Shown here piece after piece: positions 53,502 to 62,318 of a stretch of 64,000 nt of DNA (position 1 is the first letter of the stretch; every line of letters begins with the position of its first letter). The stretch is from the NCBI RefSeq assembly GCF_036492425.1, contig NZ_AP025292.1:2542001-2606000 (forward strand). The letters are read 5' to 3'. This DNA comes from Persicobacter psychrovividus (GTDB taxonomy: Bacteria > Bacteroidota > Bacteroidia > Cytophagales > Cyclobacteriaceae). The position numbers and the translations under genes were made by a program. Under the pieces are notes generated by a model, which saw nothing but the letters and a program-made list of their open reading frames with translations, ran no database searches and had not been told where the DNA came from.

Positions 53502-54863
53502 TTAAATTAACCCTCTTGCCTTCAGCTCAAGATATTTATTTACCGTCGAGATGGTCAATTCCTCCGGACGACAAAGAATTGGGTGAATGCCATATTGCTG
53601 CAGGCGCCGAACCATCAGCTGCTTTTCATTCTGTGCCTTTTCAGCGACCCCACGACGGTAGGCAGAGGCGCTGTCGGTCACGGGATCCTGCAACATATCC
53701 TGCAGGGTGTTATTGATAAAAAGAACAACGACCAATAAATGTTGTCTGGCTATTTTCCTGAAATAAGGCAACTGGCGCTCAAGGCTCCGTTCGCTTTCAA
53801 AGTTAGTGAATAACAAGATCATGGAGCGCTGCCGAAGCTGATGCCGTAGGCGGGTGTACACCTGAGAAAAATCGGTTTCGGAAAAGGTAGGTGAAAATTG
53901 ATAAAGCTTCTCCTGTATCAGCTGCATGGCCTGCGGATGTTTGGAGGGCTTGAGCCAGTCCTGCTGTTGCTGATCATGACATTGCAGCCCCACCAGATCC
54001 TGCTTCTTCAAGGCGATATTTAAAAATACGAGGGCCGCATTAATGGCATAATCCACCAGGTCCATTCCATCAAAGGCAATTTTCATGTTTCGCCCACCAT
54101 CGATCAGCGCAATCACCTGCTGGGCTTTTTCATCCTGATACTGATTGACCATCAGGCTTGACTTGCGGGCAGTGGCTGCCCAGTTCACCTTACGGATATC
54201 ATCACCGATCACATAATCTTTGATCTGATCAAATTCTTTTTGCTGACCAATTTTCCGGAATTTCTTTAGTCCCCCGAAAGTCAGGGCGGTATTCTGCGCC
54301 ATCAGTTCATACTGCCGCAAATGCACAAACGACGGATAACAGGGCACCTCCTGAGGCTGTGCCAGTTTAAAATGCCGACGCACCAGCCCAAACATGGCAG
54401 TCACCTCAATATTGAGCATGCCGAACTCATACTTCCCACGCTCAAAAGGGCGCACCTGATACTGAAACTGATACTCCTGCGGCTTTCGGCCACTGAACTT
54501 CATTTCGGGATTATCAGTAGGCAACTGCCCCGGAATTTCATCTACCCATTTACCTGTAAAAGGAAAGCGATAGTCGATGTTGATGGTCAGTCGCACCGGG
54601 TTTTCATCGCCATTGCTCAGCCGCTTGGGCAGATACCTTTCCGCACTGATCCCTCCGAAAACAAAAAGCAACAGCGCCTCAAAAATCACCAATACCCCTA
54701 AAGCCCAAAGACCAACGTTGGCAAGGTAAAACAGTACCGGCCACCAGAAACTGAACACAAAAAGTACCGACAACCCCATTGCAGTGACATAAAACCGCTG
54801 GCTGAAGTTGATCCTGTACAGGGATTCCAGCTGTTGAAAAACAAATTTGAAAAATCGCTTCAT
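53502..54863 (-). CDS. DUF58 domain protein
   Basis: A 453-residue protein with two N-terminal membrane helices (about 27-45 and 50-70), a beta domain and a C-terminal DUF58/VWA-like domain. The signature is at residues 210-243: EFDQIKDYVIGDDIRKVNWAA, then TARKSSLMVNQYQDE. The VWA core follows, with DGGRNM at 255-260 where a MIDAS would be. DUF58 proteins are partners of MoxR AAA ATPases. The gene starts six bases after moxR ends, so they are co-translated. Confidence 0.88.
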   Translation of the reverse strand: MKRFFKFVFQQLESLYRINFSQRFYVTAMGLSVLFVFSFWWPVLFYLANVGLWALGVLVIFEALLLFVFGGISAERYLPKRLSNGDENPVRLTINIDYRFPFTGKWVDEIPGQLPTDNPEMKFSGRKPQEYQFQYQVRPFERGKYEFGMLNIEVTAMFGLVRRHFKLAQPQEVPCYPSFVHLRQYELMAQNTALTFGGLKKFRKIGQQKEFDQIKDYVIGDDIRKVNWAATARKSSLMVNQYQDEKAQQVIALIDGGRNMKIAFDGMDLVDYAINAALVFLNIALKKQDLVGLQCHDQQQQDWLKPSKHPQAMQLIQEKLYQFSPTFSETDFSQVYTRLRHQLRQRSMILLFTNFESERSLERQLPYFRKIARQHLLVVVLFINNTLQDMLQDPVTDSASAYRRGVAEKAQNEKQLMVRRLQQYGIHPILCRPEELTISTVNKYLELKARGLI

Positions 54864-54869
54864 GCCTGA

Positions 54870-55850
54870 CTACCTTGGTGCTTCCACTGATTTGATGATC
54901 TGATCGAGGGCCATCTGAACAGTAAAACCTTCCATTTCTTTTTCAGGGGTGAGCATCACACGGTGCTCCATAACAGCGGTAAACACAAAAATAACGTCTT
55001 CAGGCGTTACGAAATCCCGCCCGTCCATGATGGCCTTAACTTTGGCAGACTTCATGATCGCAAGGGAAGCACGTGGCGAAGCACCATAATACAGGTGTGC
55101 CGACTTACGGCTTTCCTGCACGAGTTTACTGATGTACACAAACATCTCATCAGCAATAGTAACCTGATCAACCACCGAACGAATATCCTTCAGCTGTGCC
55201 GTACTGAACAGTGCATTTACCTGCTGATCGTCAGCGAGCATCTGCCCCCCGTGGTGGCGTTTCAGTACCTCCACCTCTTCTTCAAGTTTGGGGTAATCTA
55301 CTGAAATTTTAAACATAAAGCGGTCAAGCTGCGCTTCAGGAAGCGGATACGTCCCCTCCTGCTCTATGGGGTTTTGCGTAGCCAGCACCATAAAAGGGTC
55401 ACCGAGCGGATACGTTGTGCCGTCGTTGGTAATTTGCCCTTCTTCCATCACTTCAAACAGTGCCGCCTGTGTTTTTGCCGGCGCCCTGTTGATCTCGTCG
55501 ATCAGTGCCATATTGGTAAAAATCGGCCCTTTTTTAAATTTGAATTCACCCGCTTTCTGATCAAAAATCAAGGTACCGAGTACATCAGAAGGCATCAGGT
55601 CTGGGGTAAACTGAATACGGGAAAAATCAGCCTCCACCATTTTTGCCAGTAATTTTGCCGCCAGGGTTTTGGCTACTCCCGGCACCCCTTCAAGCAACAC
55701 ATGCCCCTTTGCAAGCAAGGCGATGATCATCATATCGACGACTTTCTCCTGCCCTACGAGCTGTTCGCCAATACGGACCTTCATGGCATTCAACTGCGCT
55801 TTAATTTCCGTCAGGTCGATTCTATTTTCAAAAATTGGTGAAGTTTCCAT
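54870..55850 (-). CDS. MoxR-family AAA+ ATPase
   Basis: A 326-residue AAA+ ATPase. Walker A GVPGVAKT, Walker B ALIDEINRAP, sensor 1 ATQNPIEQEGTYPLPEAQLDRF (split here by the arginine-finger region), and a C-terminal lid with YYGASPRAS. MoxR ATPases act as chaperone-like remodelling enzymes for VWA-type partners, here the DUF58 protein. The start at 55850 fits the family (METSPIFEN); an upstream frame adds 24 residues. It sits 19 bases after the DUF4350 gene, in the middle of a six-gene minus-strand cluster. Confidence 0.9.
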   Translation of the reverse strand: METSPIFENRIDLTEIKAQLNAMKVRIGEQLVGQEKVVDMMIIALLAKGHVLLEGVPGVAKTLAAKLLAKMVEADFSRIQFTPDLMPSDVLGTLIFDQKAGEFKFKKGPIFTNMALIDEINRAPAKTQAALFEVMEEGQITNDGTTYPLGDPFMVLATQNPIEQEGTYPLPEAQLDRFMFKISVDYPKLEEEVEVLKRHHGGQMLADDQQVNALFSTAQLKDIRSVVDQVTIADEMFVYISKLVQESRKSAHLYYGASPRASLAIMKSAKVKAIMDGRDFVTPEDVIFVFTAVMEHRVMLTPEKEMEGFTVQMALDQIIKSVEAPR

Positions 55851-55869
55851 ATTATAATTTCTGTAAATG

Positions 55870-57045
55870 CTATTTGTAAAAATGATTGATGGTCTGATTG
55901 ACATGCACAAAAGGAAGCGCAAGGGTGTCGGCTCTGCTGGTGTGAAGTTGCTCCCACAGGCGCTTCAGAAACAAAGGGGTGTGCCCGCTCTTTTCTGCCA
56001 GCAACCTGAAAAAGTCCTCATCGGGCTGCGAAGGATCAAGTAAATAGTGTTTCTTAATATAATCCATCAGGTATTGCTTGCGGTGCAATAAGATGGCCCG
56101 CTCAGCATATTTATGCTCATACAGCTTGGCAAGGGTTTCGATATACGCGCGGCTTTTATTTTCCTTATAGGGCTTGCGATACCGAACACCAATTCGGCGC
56201 TGGGCACCAAAAACAAGGAATAAAAATCCACAGACGACCACCACCCATTTGGCTCGCCGTAGCCCAGGCGAGGCATCAATGAAACCAAACAAGGAGTTGG
56301 TTTCAGTGGGCCCGAGTAAAAAGTAACTGCTGATTTTCCACGGATAGGGTGGCATCTTTGAGAGCAGTCCTGCCACCGCCTGCCGGTCGTTGTCGATCAT
56401 CAGGTGATAGTTACTCAGTAGGCAAGGCAAACTGCTGATCATGATTTTCCCCTCCCCATACTGCCCAACGAGAATCACTGGCGCATTGCTTTGGGTGTTT
56501 CGTGCCAGAATTTCCCATTCCACAGGCGAGGAAAGCTGTGGGGCCAGTTCCGACCACAGGTCAAAATCTGAAACCGCCACCTGTTGGTGTTTCATTTGAA
56601 TGATCAGTGAATCACTTCCGGAAGAATGCCCCCCTGAGGAAACTATTTTTTCTACACGATTCCTCATCGTCTGCTTCAGCCCTATTTCCTTCAAAAATTG
56701 CTCATTAAACCGCACGGCAGAGAGCACAATATTATGCCCACTCCCAACGGCCCCAAGTAAATCTGACACTTCATCTTCACTCAGCCGAATATTTGGCGCA
56801 ATACCAAGCACATTCACCAGCTCACCTTCGGGCAACGAATACTGACTGATCTCGGCGCGGATAGGCTCCCCCGAAGATCCCACATACCAGTCCTGCAACA
56901 GCATTCTGATAATTTTAGTCCCGTAAGGGGCCTTTGAATAGCTTCGGTAATGCTTCGTCCAGTCATGTTCCTGGCTATAGAAGAAAACAGAAGTCAATAG
57001 CGCAAGCGCGACCACAGCAAGAATTCTTATCGTACTTTTCGGCAT
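55870..57045 (-). CDS. DUF4350 domain membrane protein
   Basis: A 391-residue protein with an N-terminal membrane helix (about 8-25), a periplasmic DUF4350 domain (about 35-250; YSKAPYGTKIIRMLL, then GEGKIMISSLPCLLSNYH), a second helix (about 265-285) and a cytoplasmic helical tail. DUF4350 resembles glutamine-amidotransferase-like folds without catalytic residues. It is regularly found between DUF4129 and MoxR genes, as here, and is probably a subunit of the same membrane complex. Confidence 0.82.
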   Translation of the reverse strand: MPKSTIRILAVVALALLTSVFFYSQEHDWTKHYRSYSKAPYGTKIIRMLLQDWYVGSSGEPIRAEISQYSLPEGELVNVLGIAPNIRLSEDEVSDLLGAVGSGHNIVLSAVRFNEQFLKEIGLKQTMRNRVEKIVSSGGHSSGSDSLIIQMKHQQVAVSDFDLWSELAPQLSSPVEWEILARNTQSNAPVILVGQYGEGKIMISSLPCLLSNYHLMIDNDRQAVAGLLSKMPPYPWKISSYFLLGPTETNSLFGFIDASPGLRRAKWVVVVCGFLFLVFGAQRRIGVRYRKPYKENKSRAYIETLAKLYEHKYAERAILLHRKQYLMDYIKKHYLLDPSQPDEDFFRLLAEKSGHTPLFLKRLWEQLHTSRADTLALPFVHVNQTINHFYK

Positions 57046-57046
57046 A

Positions 57047-57742
57047 TCACTTTCTTATTTGCTGTTCAAGTTCATGGTAGGTTGCCTGCATGGCAGCAAA
57101 GTCCACCTCGCTCACTTCGTAGTTCCCATAGCATACATACTGAAAAAAGTAACCCAAATCATTGAAGCTCTTCCTGATATGCGCTGCGGAAATCTGTCGT
57201 GCAATTTGAGTATGGAGCTCCCACTGCCCAAAGTCGATCGTGTTTTTTGCGGCCAGCAATTTCAGCCCCTGAATGTAGGTCAGCCGGGTCGCCTCCCGAT
57301 AATCTCCCTGAGCGATGGCCTTCTTGAGCAGCATCGCCAAATCGTGTTCCGAAACCCGCAACTGTTCGGGCAACGATATTTTTCGCTTGCGCCCCTTTTT
57401 TCTTCGGGACATGCGCAGCTCAAACCACTTCAGCCGGAAGCCTATAAACAAAATAATCGATAAGCCTGCGGCACCCCATCCCCATACCGCATAGTCGGAA
57501 TCAAAAGCCACATTAAAAATGGTCAACAGCCAGTCCTGCAGTACCCCCATTATGGTATCCCACAGCTGTTCAATGGCCGTTGGCGTCTTGATGACCGGTG
57601 GTGCATACTGAAAAGAGGCGTCCTGCTTGAGGTGGGCTATTGTTTCAGAATTAAAAGGCAAAGTTTCAGCTCCCTGCGGAGTGCCTTCAAGATGTTCAAA
57701 GTTTGGCATAAGCTCAAAAGGAAGGTGAAAACACCCTGACAA
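57047..57742 (-). CDS. DUF4129 domain membrane protein
   Basis: A protein of up to 231 residues with one membrane helix (about 88-106, WGWGAAGLSIILFIGFRL), a basic stretch and a cytoplasmic DUF4129-type helical domain (about 130-231; LLKKAIAQGDYREATRLTYIQGLKLL). The frame opens with TTG at 57742; the first ATG is at 57709. Homologs usually carry an N-terminal signal peptide, which neither start provides, so the true N terminus is uncertain or the signal is lost. It overlaps neither neighbour, with gaps of one and three bases. Confidence 0.75.
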   Translation of the reverse strand: MSGCFHLPFELMPNFEHLEGTPQGAETLPFNSETIAHLKQDASFQYAPPVIKTPTAIEQLWDTIMGVLQDWLLTIFNVAFDSDYAVWGWGAAGLSIILFIGFRLKWFELRMSRRKKGRKRKISLPEQLRVSEHDLAMLLKKAIAQGDYREATRLTYIQGLKLLAAKNTIDFGQWELHTQIARQISAAHIRKSFNDLGYFFQYVCYGNYEVSEVDFAAMQATYHELEQQIRK

Positions 57743-57745
57743 TCA

Positions 57746-58534
57746 TTAAAACTGGGAAATCTCTTCCGCTATTCCCTGAGGTTCTTTCAGTGCAAGCAGA
57801 TGATAATACTGAACCACTACGCCAAAAGCATAGAATACTGAAATGATGACACTAAGCACCGACACAATCGGGCTGAACACATAAGCAGAATAAGCCCAGG
57901 CATTTCCTAAAACAAGCGACAAGCCTGTGAGCCCGCCTAACATGGCCGTGAAAATAAAGCTCAACACCCATACAATCACCGAGAGTAACATCACAAAACC
58001 GGCTGTATTCCACCAGTAACCCTTCACGAGCTGATAGCTTCTATTCAAACTGTCTGTTACTGATTTGTCCTCAATCATATAAACAGGTAAAGCCACCGAA
58101 AATGCTATAAAAAGAAAAATCCCTGGAATGAGTAAAAACATCATGCCCAAAACAACGCTGAGGCCTGTCAAGAAAGAAACGCCCACATAACCCCAGAACG
58201 AGCCATCAACACGATCAGAAACCTCCTGAGGTGTAGGCACCTTTCCCGTTTCCTGATACAGCTGCATCAGCGTCATGGTCTGCAGGTACATATGCAGCAT
58301 TCCTCCATAAAGGAGAAAAGACCCAATGCCATTCATCAATAAATAGATAGAAGATGATTCCCCTGCAAGATTAAGGGTGTGGTAAACTCCTCCGAGGCCT
58401 AAAATCGACCCGATGATCACCAAGGGCAGCCCCCCAGCCATATAAATGGAGAATATTTCCCGAAAATTTACTTTAAAAAATTGAAATGAAGTGTCGAGTC
58501 TTTGATCTATACTTCGTACTTGTCTTAATTCCAT
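57746..58534 (-). CDS. Six-helix membrane protein of the MoxR cluster
   Basis: A 262-residue membrane protein with about six helices (about 32-52, 63-85, 115-150, 175-200, 205-220, 228-250). It resembles the membrane domain of glycerophosphodiester phosphodiesterase-like proteins (FYIGAGL-type families), with the conserved loop VYMIEDKSVTDSLNRSYQLVKG. No catalytic domain is attached. It is tightly packed between SpoIIM-like and DUF4129 genes, which supports membership of the same complex. Confidence 0.75.
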   Translation of the reverse strand: MELRQVRSIDQRLDTSFQFFKVNFREIFSIYMAGGLPLVIIGSILGLGGVYHTLNLAGESSSIYLLMNGIGSFLLYGGMLHMYLQTMTLMQLYQETGKVPTPQEVSDRVDGSFWGYVGVSFLTGLSVVLGMMFLLIPGIFLFIAFSVALPVYMIEDKSVTDSLNRSYQLVKGYWWNTAGFVMLLSVIVWVLSFIFTAMLGGLTGLSLVLGNAWAYSAYVFSPIVSVLSVIISVFYAFGVVVQYYHLLALKEPQGIAEEISQF

Positions 58535-58539
58535 GACTT

Positions 58540-59502
58540 TTAATTTCTGGTTGAACGATTAAATATGACAATAGGCCTGACCACATAAAATGTCAGAATA
58601 AAAATAGCCGAGACCACCACAATAATGGCCCGCCAAAAGTATTCCCACTCTGTGTGTCGGGTTAAAAAACTCTCAATGAAGCCTGCCATTATAAAGACAG
58701 GAATTAAACTGATGATCACCTTCAGTGCCGCACGCCCATAAACTTTGAAGCTCTCGAAACGTGAGTAATCGCCAGGAAACAGCCAGGAAGTGCCAAGCAT
58801 CATGCCCGCTCCTCCTGCAAGAACAATGGCCGAAATCTCCAGTGTACCATGCAGCCATACCGTCAGGATGTAATCCTTCATGGCCACATTTTCAAGGATG
58901 AAAGTCTGAAAAGACCCCAGCATAATGCCATTATTCAGCAACACACTCACCGTCCCGAGGCAGGCAAATATGCCATAAATAAAAGCGATAAAACTGACCA
59001 TGATATTGTTGGTGGTGATGCCAAAAAACATCTGTGTTGCCTCCGTTGATTTATAAATAGCAAGCGGGTCACCACTTGCAATATTGTCCAGCGTTTTATT
59101 CACATAGGCATCTCCAAGCACCACCCTGACGAAGGAGCTGTCGTAATAACTGGAAATATACCCCACTAAAAATGCCAGAATAAAAATCAAAAAAGCCGAC
59201 ACGAACGGCAAGGGCCTGCGGGCAATCACCGAAGGAACTTCTGTCCAGAAATAATCTATGAAATAGGCATAATCTACCGCCCGTTTTTTATAAATCATAT
59301 AGTGGAGCTTGCGAAGTAGTGGGCTCAGAAAAGCCTGAGATTCGCCTTCAGGAAAAAAGGTCTGAGCATATGACAAATCATCATTCGTGGTATGATACAA
59401 AGCGGACAACTCATCCGCATTCGCCTCTTCTCTCCCATCCACAATATCTTCGAGCTGTTGCCACTTAGCCCTGTTTTTAAAAATAAAGGTTGCTTCCCGC
59501 AT
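58540..59502 (-). CDS. SpoIIM-like (stage II sporulation protein M) membrane protein
   Basis: A 320-residue membrane protein. About 95 cytoplasmic residues are followed by five or six helices. The family motif VWLHGTLEISAIVLAGGAGMMLG is at about 215-237. In sporulating Firmicutes SpoIIM helps peptidoglycan remodelling, but in non-sporulating bacteria such proteins go with RDD, MoxR and DUF58 genes and their role is unknown. It is the first gene of the minus-strand cluster and is divergent from the RDD gene. Confidence 0.85.
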   Translation of the reverse strand: MREATFIFKNRAKWQQLEDIVDGREEANADELSALYHTTNDDLSYAQTFFPEGESQAFLSPLLRKLHYMIYKKRAVDYAYFIDYFWTEVPSVIARRPLPFVSAFLIFILAFLVGYISSYYDSSFVRVVLGDAYVNKTLDNIASGDPLAIYKSTEATQMFFGITTNNIMVSFIAFIYGIFACLGTVSVLLNNGIMLGSFQTFILENVAMKDYILTVWLHGTLEISAIVLAGGAGMMLGTSWLFPGDYSRFESFKVYGRAALKVIISLIPVFIMAGFIESFLTRHTEWEYFWRAIIVVVSAIFILTFYVVRPIVIFNRSTRN

Positions 59503-59610
59503 TCGCTAAAATATAAAAATACGGTGTAAAATCTATAAAAATTATTTTATAATCAAGTCAAATTAATGTTAATTTAACAATCAATATGATTTTTATACTA
59601 TACACTAAAT

Positions 59611-60339
59611 ATGGCAACCGTTGATTTTTCCACTTCACAAAATGTAGGTATCACCACACAGCACGCGGGTATTGGTCGGCGCTTGCTTGCCCTGATCATT
59701 GACTACCTCGTATTGCTAATTTTATTCATGGTAACTTTTTTCCTGTCGTCCTACATCTCCACCGTCCTGTTGTCACTCCTTGCGCCGGTAATGCTCTACT
59801 CCTTTCTTATGGAGTATTTTCTCAACGGACAGACACTCGGCAAAATGGCCATGAAAATTCGGGTGATTTCAGAAGATGGCTTCGGTCTTTCGGCAAGTCA
59901 GTGTTTCAACCGATGGATCTTCAGAATTATTGATTTGCAAATCTCACAAGGGGCTGTGGCTGTTACTTCCATCGCCCTGACGGCGAAAAACAAAAGGCTT
60001 GGCGACATCTCTGCAGGCACCATTGTGATCAAAGACAAATATGACAAAGGGCCGATTATGAGCAATACTGCATTTAACGCCAACTATCTTCCCGTTTATG
60101 AAGAAGCCGCCCTGCTGACCAATACGCAGGCCAACATTATCCAGCGCGTACTCGCCATGCCCGAAGGCAACACCAGCAAAGACCTGAATAAAAATATGCT
60201 GGCAAAACAGATCGGCAAAACATTCAGCATGCCCGATGACACCTTAAAAAGACCTGATTTCCTTGACGTATTTTTGGAAGACTACTATTTTTTCTGTTGG
60301 GAAATCGCCCAAAACCAACAACAATCCGAAGCGGCTTAA
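59611..60339 (+). CDS. RDD family membrane protein
   Basis: A 242-residue protein with an RDD domain in the first 140 residues: RRLLALIIDYLVLLILF, with the arginine-aspartate pair at the first helix, then GQTLGKMAMKIRVISEDG and RRLGDISAGTIVIKD-like (here KRLGDISAGTIVIKD). Three membrane helices are expected. The C-terminal 100 residues are soluble and unique. The gene is divergent from the SpoIIM cluster; the pairing is common in Bacteroidota and Actinobacteria. RDD proteins have been linked to ion transport in a few cases; no role can be assigned here. Confidence 0.85.
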   Translation: MATVDFSTSQNVGITTQHAGIGRRLLALIIDYLVLLILFMVTFFLSSYISTVLLSLLAPVMLYSFLMEYFLNGQTLGKMAMKIRVISEDGFGLSASQCFNRWIFRIIDLQISQGAVAVTSIALTAKNKRLGDISAGTIVIKDKYDKGPIMSNTAFNANYLPVYEEAALLTNTQANIIQRVLAMPEGNTSKDLNKNMLAKQIGKTFSMPDDTLKRPDFLDVFLEDYYFFCWEIAQNQQQSEAA

Positions 60340-60432
60340 ACCAATTCCGAACATTGCCGAACATCCCTAAAGGCCAATGGGTGCTATTTACGCTTCCCGC
60401 TGAATTTATTTTACATTTCCATAAAATCAGTC

Positions 60433-60440
60433 TATCTTCG
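60433..60440 (+). promoter_or_regulatory. Candidate -7 box of dnaX
   Basis: TATCTTCG ends six bases before the dnaX ATG at 60446. If used, the transcript would start at or next to the start codon and be leaderless. No -33 TTG is at the usual spacing. Confidence 0.3.
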
Positions 60441-60445
60441 CCCTA

Positions 60446-62296
60446 ATGGAAAAATTTGTTGTCTCTGCCCGAAAATATCGCCCGGCCACCTTTGATAGTG
60501 TTGTCGGCCAAAAGCACATCACAACGACGTTGATCAATGCGATTAACAACAACCACCTTGCGCAGGCTTTCTTATTCTGCGGACCAAGAGGGGTGGGTAA
60601 AACTACCTGTGCGCGTATTTTAGCAAAGACAATCAACTGTACTGATCGGCAGGAAAATGGGGAAGCCTGCGGGAAATGTGATTCCTGTACCTCATTTCAG
60701 AACAACGCCTCTTTCAATGTTCATGAGCTCGATGCGGCCTCCAACAACTCCGTGGATGACATCCGTAACCTCGTAGAACAGGTACGCTACGCACCACAGT
60801 CGGGGCAGTATAAGGTGTATATTATTGATGAGGTGCACATGCTCTCCAATCAGGCGTTTAATGCCTTTCTGAAGACCCTCGAAGAGCCGCCATCGTATGC
60901 CATTTTCATTTTGGCAACCACCGAAAAGCACAAAATTATTCCGACCATTCTCTCTCGTTGTCAGATCTTTGATTTCAACCGCATTACTGTGGGCGACATG
61001 ACAAGCCACCTGATGAATATTGCCGAAAAAGAAAGTATTGATGCTGAGGATGAAGCCCTGCACCTGATTGCCCAAAAGGCGGATGGTGCCTTGCGTGACG
61101 CCCTCTCGATCTTTGACCTGGTCTGTACTTTTGCCGCAGGAGAAAAGGTTACTTATAAGAATACCGTGGACAACCTCCACGTACTCGATTATGACTATTA
61201 CTTCAAAATTGTAGACCTCTGCCTCGCAGAAAATCATCCGGAAATCCTGATTACCTTCGATGAAATTCTTCGCAAAGGTTTTGATGGCCATAATTTTATT
61301 ATCGGATTGGCGGAACACCTGCGCAACCTGATGGTTTGCCGCGACAAACAAACGGTACAACTCCTTGAAGTATCAGAAACCGTGCAGGAGAAATACCGCA
61401 GCCAGGCGATGGAGGCTCCAATCTCTTTCCTTTTAAGCGGACTGAATTTACTCAGCAATTGCGACCTGCAGTATAAAGCGGCAAAAAACCAGCGGCTACA
61501 TGTAGAGCTTTGCCTGATGAAGCTTGCCCATCTGAATGCGGCCATTACCCTGAGCCGTGCGGCAGCAGCCGTTGAAAAAAAAAAAGCTGAATTAAGGGCC
61601 GCAAACCCAAAGCCGGCAACGGCAACGGCAAAAAGTAGCAGCAACAAGCTGGCGGCTCCAAAATCTACCAATACGGTACAGGAGCCTACGCCAAAGCCTA
61701 TTGCCCAAAGTGCACAAACGGCGCCCAAGCCGGTGGCAAAACCTGCAGCACAGACGCCCCCACCGCTTGGCCGTCCAAGCATCGCTACACGCCCTACCAC
61801 CATCGGTAATGCCCAAAAGCCTGGAGGAATGCCCTCTTTTGCTGACCTGAAAGCACGTGTTCAGCAAAAGTCCACACAACAGGAAAATCAGCAGGAACAA
61901 ACAGAAAACCAACAAACGGCCGAACTGCAAAATCGCCCTTTTACCGTTCAGGATGTTGAAAAAGCCTGGAATTTGTTCAGTGAGCAGCTCCGCCATGAAA
62001 ACAACCAGACTGCTTTGAGTGTGATGCACCAAAAATGGGCTCTTGAAGGCACGGTCCTCAAATTGCAGCTCTCGAGTGTTTTGCAGCAAGATTTACTGGA
62101 AAAATTCCGAATGGAGTTGGTGCAGTTCATGAAACTGAAACTCGACAACAGCAACTTCAAACTTGAGGTGAATATTGTAGAAGGGGAAACCAGAAAAATG
62201 ATCTACACCCCGAAGGAAAAGTACGTTCACCTGATGGAAAAATACCCCGAGCTGGATAAATTCCGTGAGTTTTTGAATCTTGATTTCGACATGTAA
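60446..62296 (+). CDS. dnaX: DNA polymerase III subunit gamma/tau
   Basis: A 616-residue clamp-loader subunit. Walker A GPRGVGKT (about 46-53), four zinc-binding cysteines (CTDRQENGEACGKCDSC), Walker B VYIIDEVHML, and clamp-loader domain III to about residue 370. A Pro/Ala/Gln-rich linker (about 385-505) precedes the tau-type C-terminal domain. At codons 377-380 there is a run of eleven A (61575-61585) exactly at the end of domain III. Slippage by one base either way reaches a stop within one to three codons, giving a gamma-like protein of about 381 residues. Both gamma and tau could therefore come from this gene. Confidence 0.95.
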   Translation: MEKFVVSARKYRPATFDSVVGQKHITTTLINAINNNHLAQAFLFCGPRGVGKTTCARILAKTINCTDRQENGEACGKCDSCTSFQNNASFNVHELDAASNNSVDDIRNLVEQVRYAPQSGQYKVYIIDEVHMLSNQAFNAFLKTLEEPPSYAIFILATTEKHKIIPTILSRCQIFDFNRITVGDMTSHLMNIAEKESIDAEDEALHLIAQKADGALRDALSIFDLVCTFAAGEKVTYKNTVDNLHVLDYDYYFKIVDLCLAENHPEILITFDEILRKGFDGHNFIIGLAEHLRNLMVCRDKQTVQLLEVSETVQEKYRSQAMEAPISFLLSGLNLLSNCDLQYKAAKNQRLHVELCLMKLAHLNAAITLSRAAAAVEKKKAELRAANPKPATATAKSSSNKLAAPKSTNTVQEPTPKPIAQSAQTAPKPVAKPAAQTPPPLGRPSIATRPTTIGNAQKPGGMPSFADLKARVQQKSTQQENQQEQTENQQTAELQNRPFTVQDVEKAWNLFSEQLRHENNQTALSVMHQKWALEGTVLKLQLSSVLQQDLLEKFRMELVQFMKLKLDNSNFKLEVNIVEGETRKMIYTPKEKYVHLMEKYPELDKFREFLNLDFDM

Positions 62297-62318
62297 TCAT
62301 CGCCTTGCCATTGGCAAA

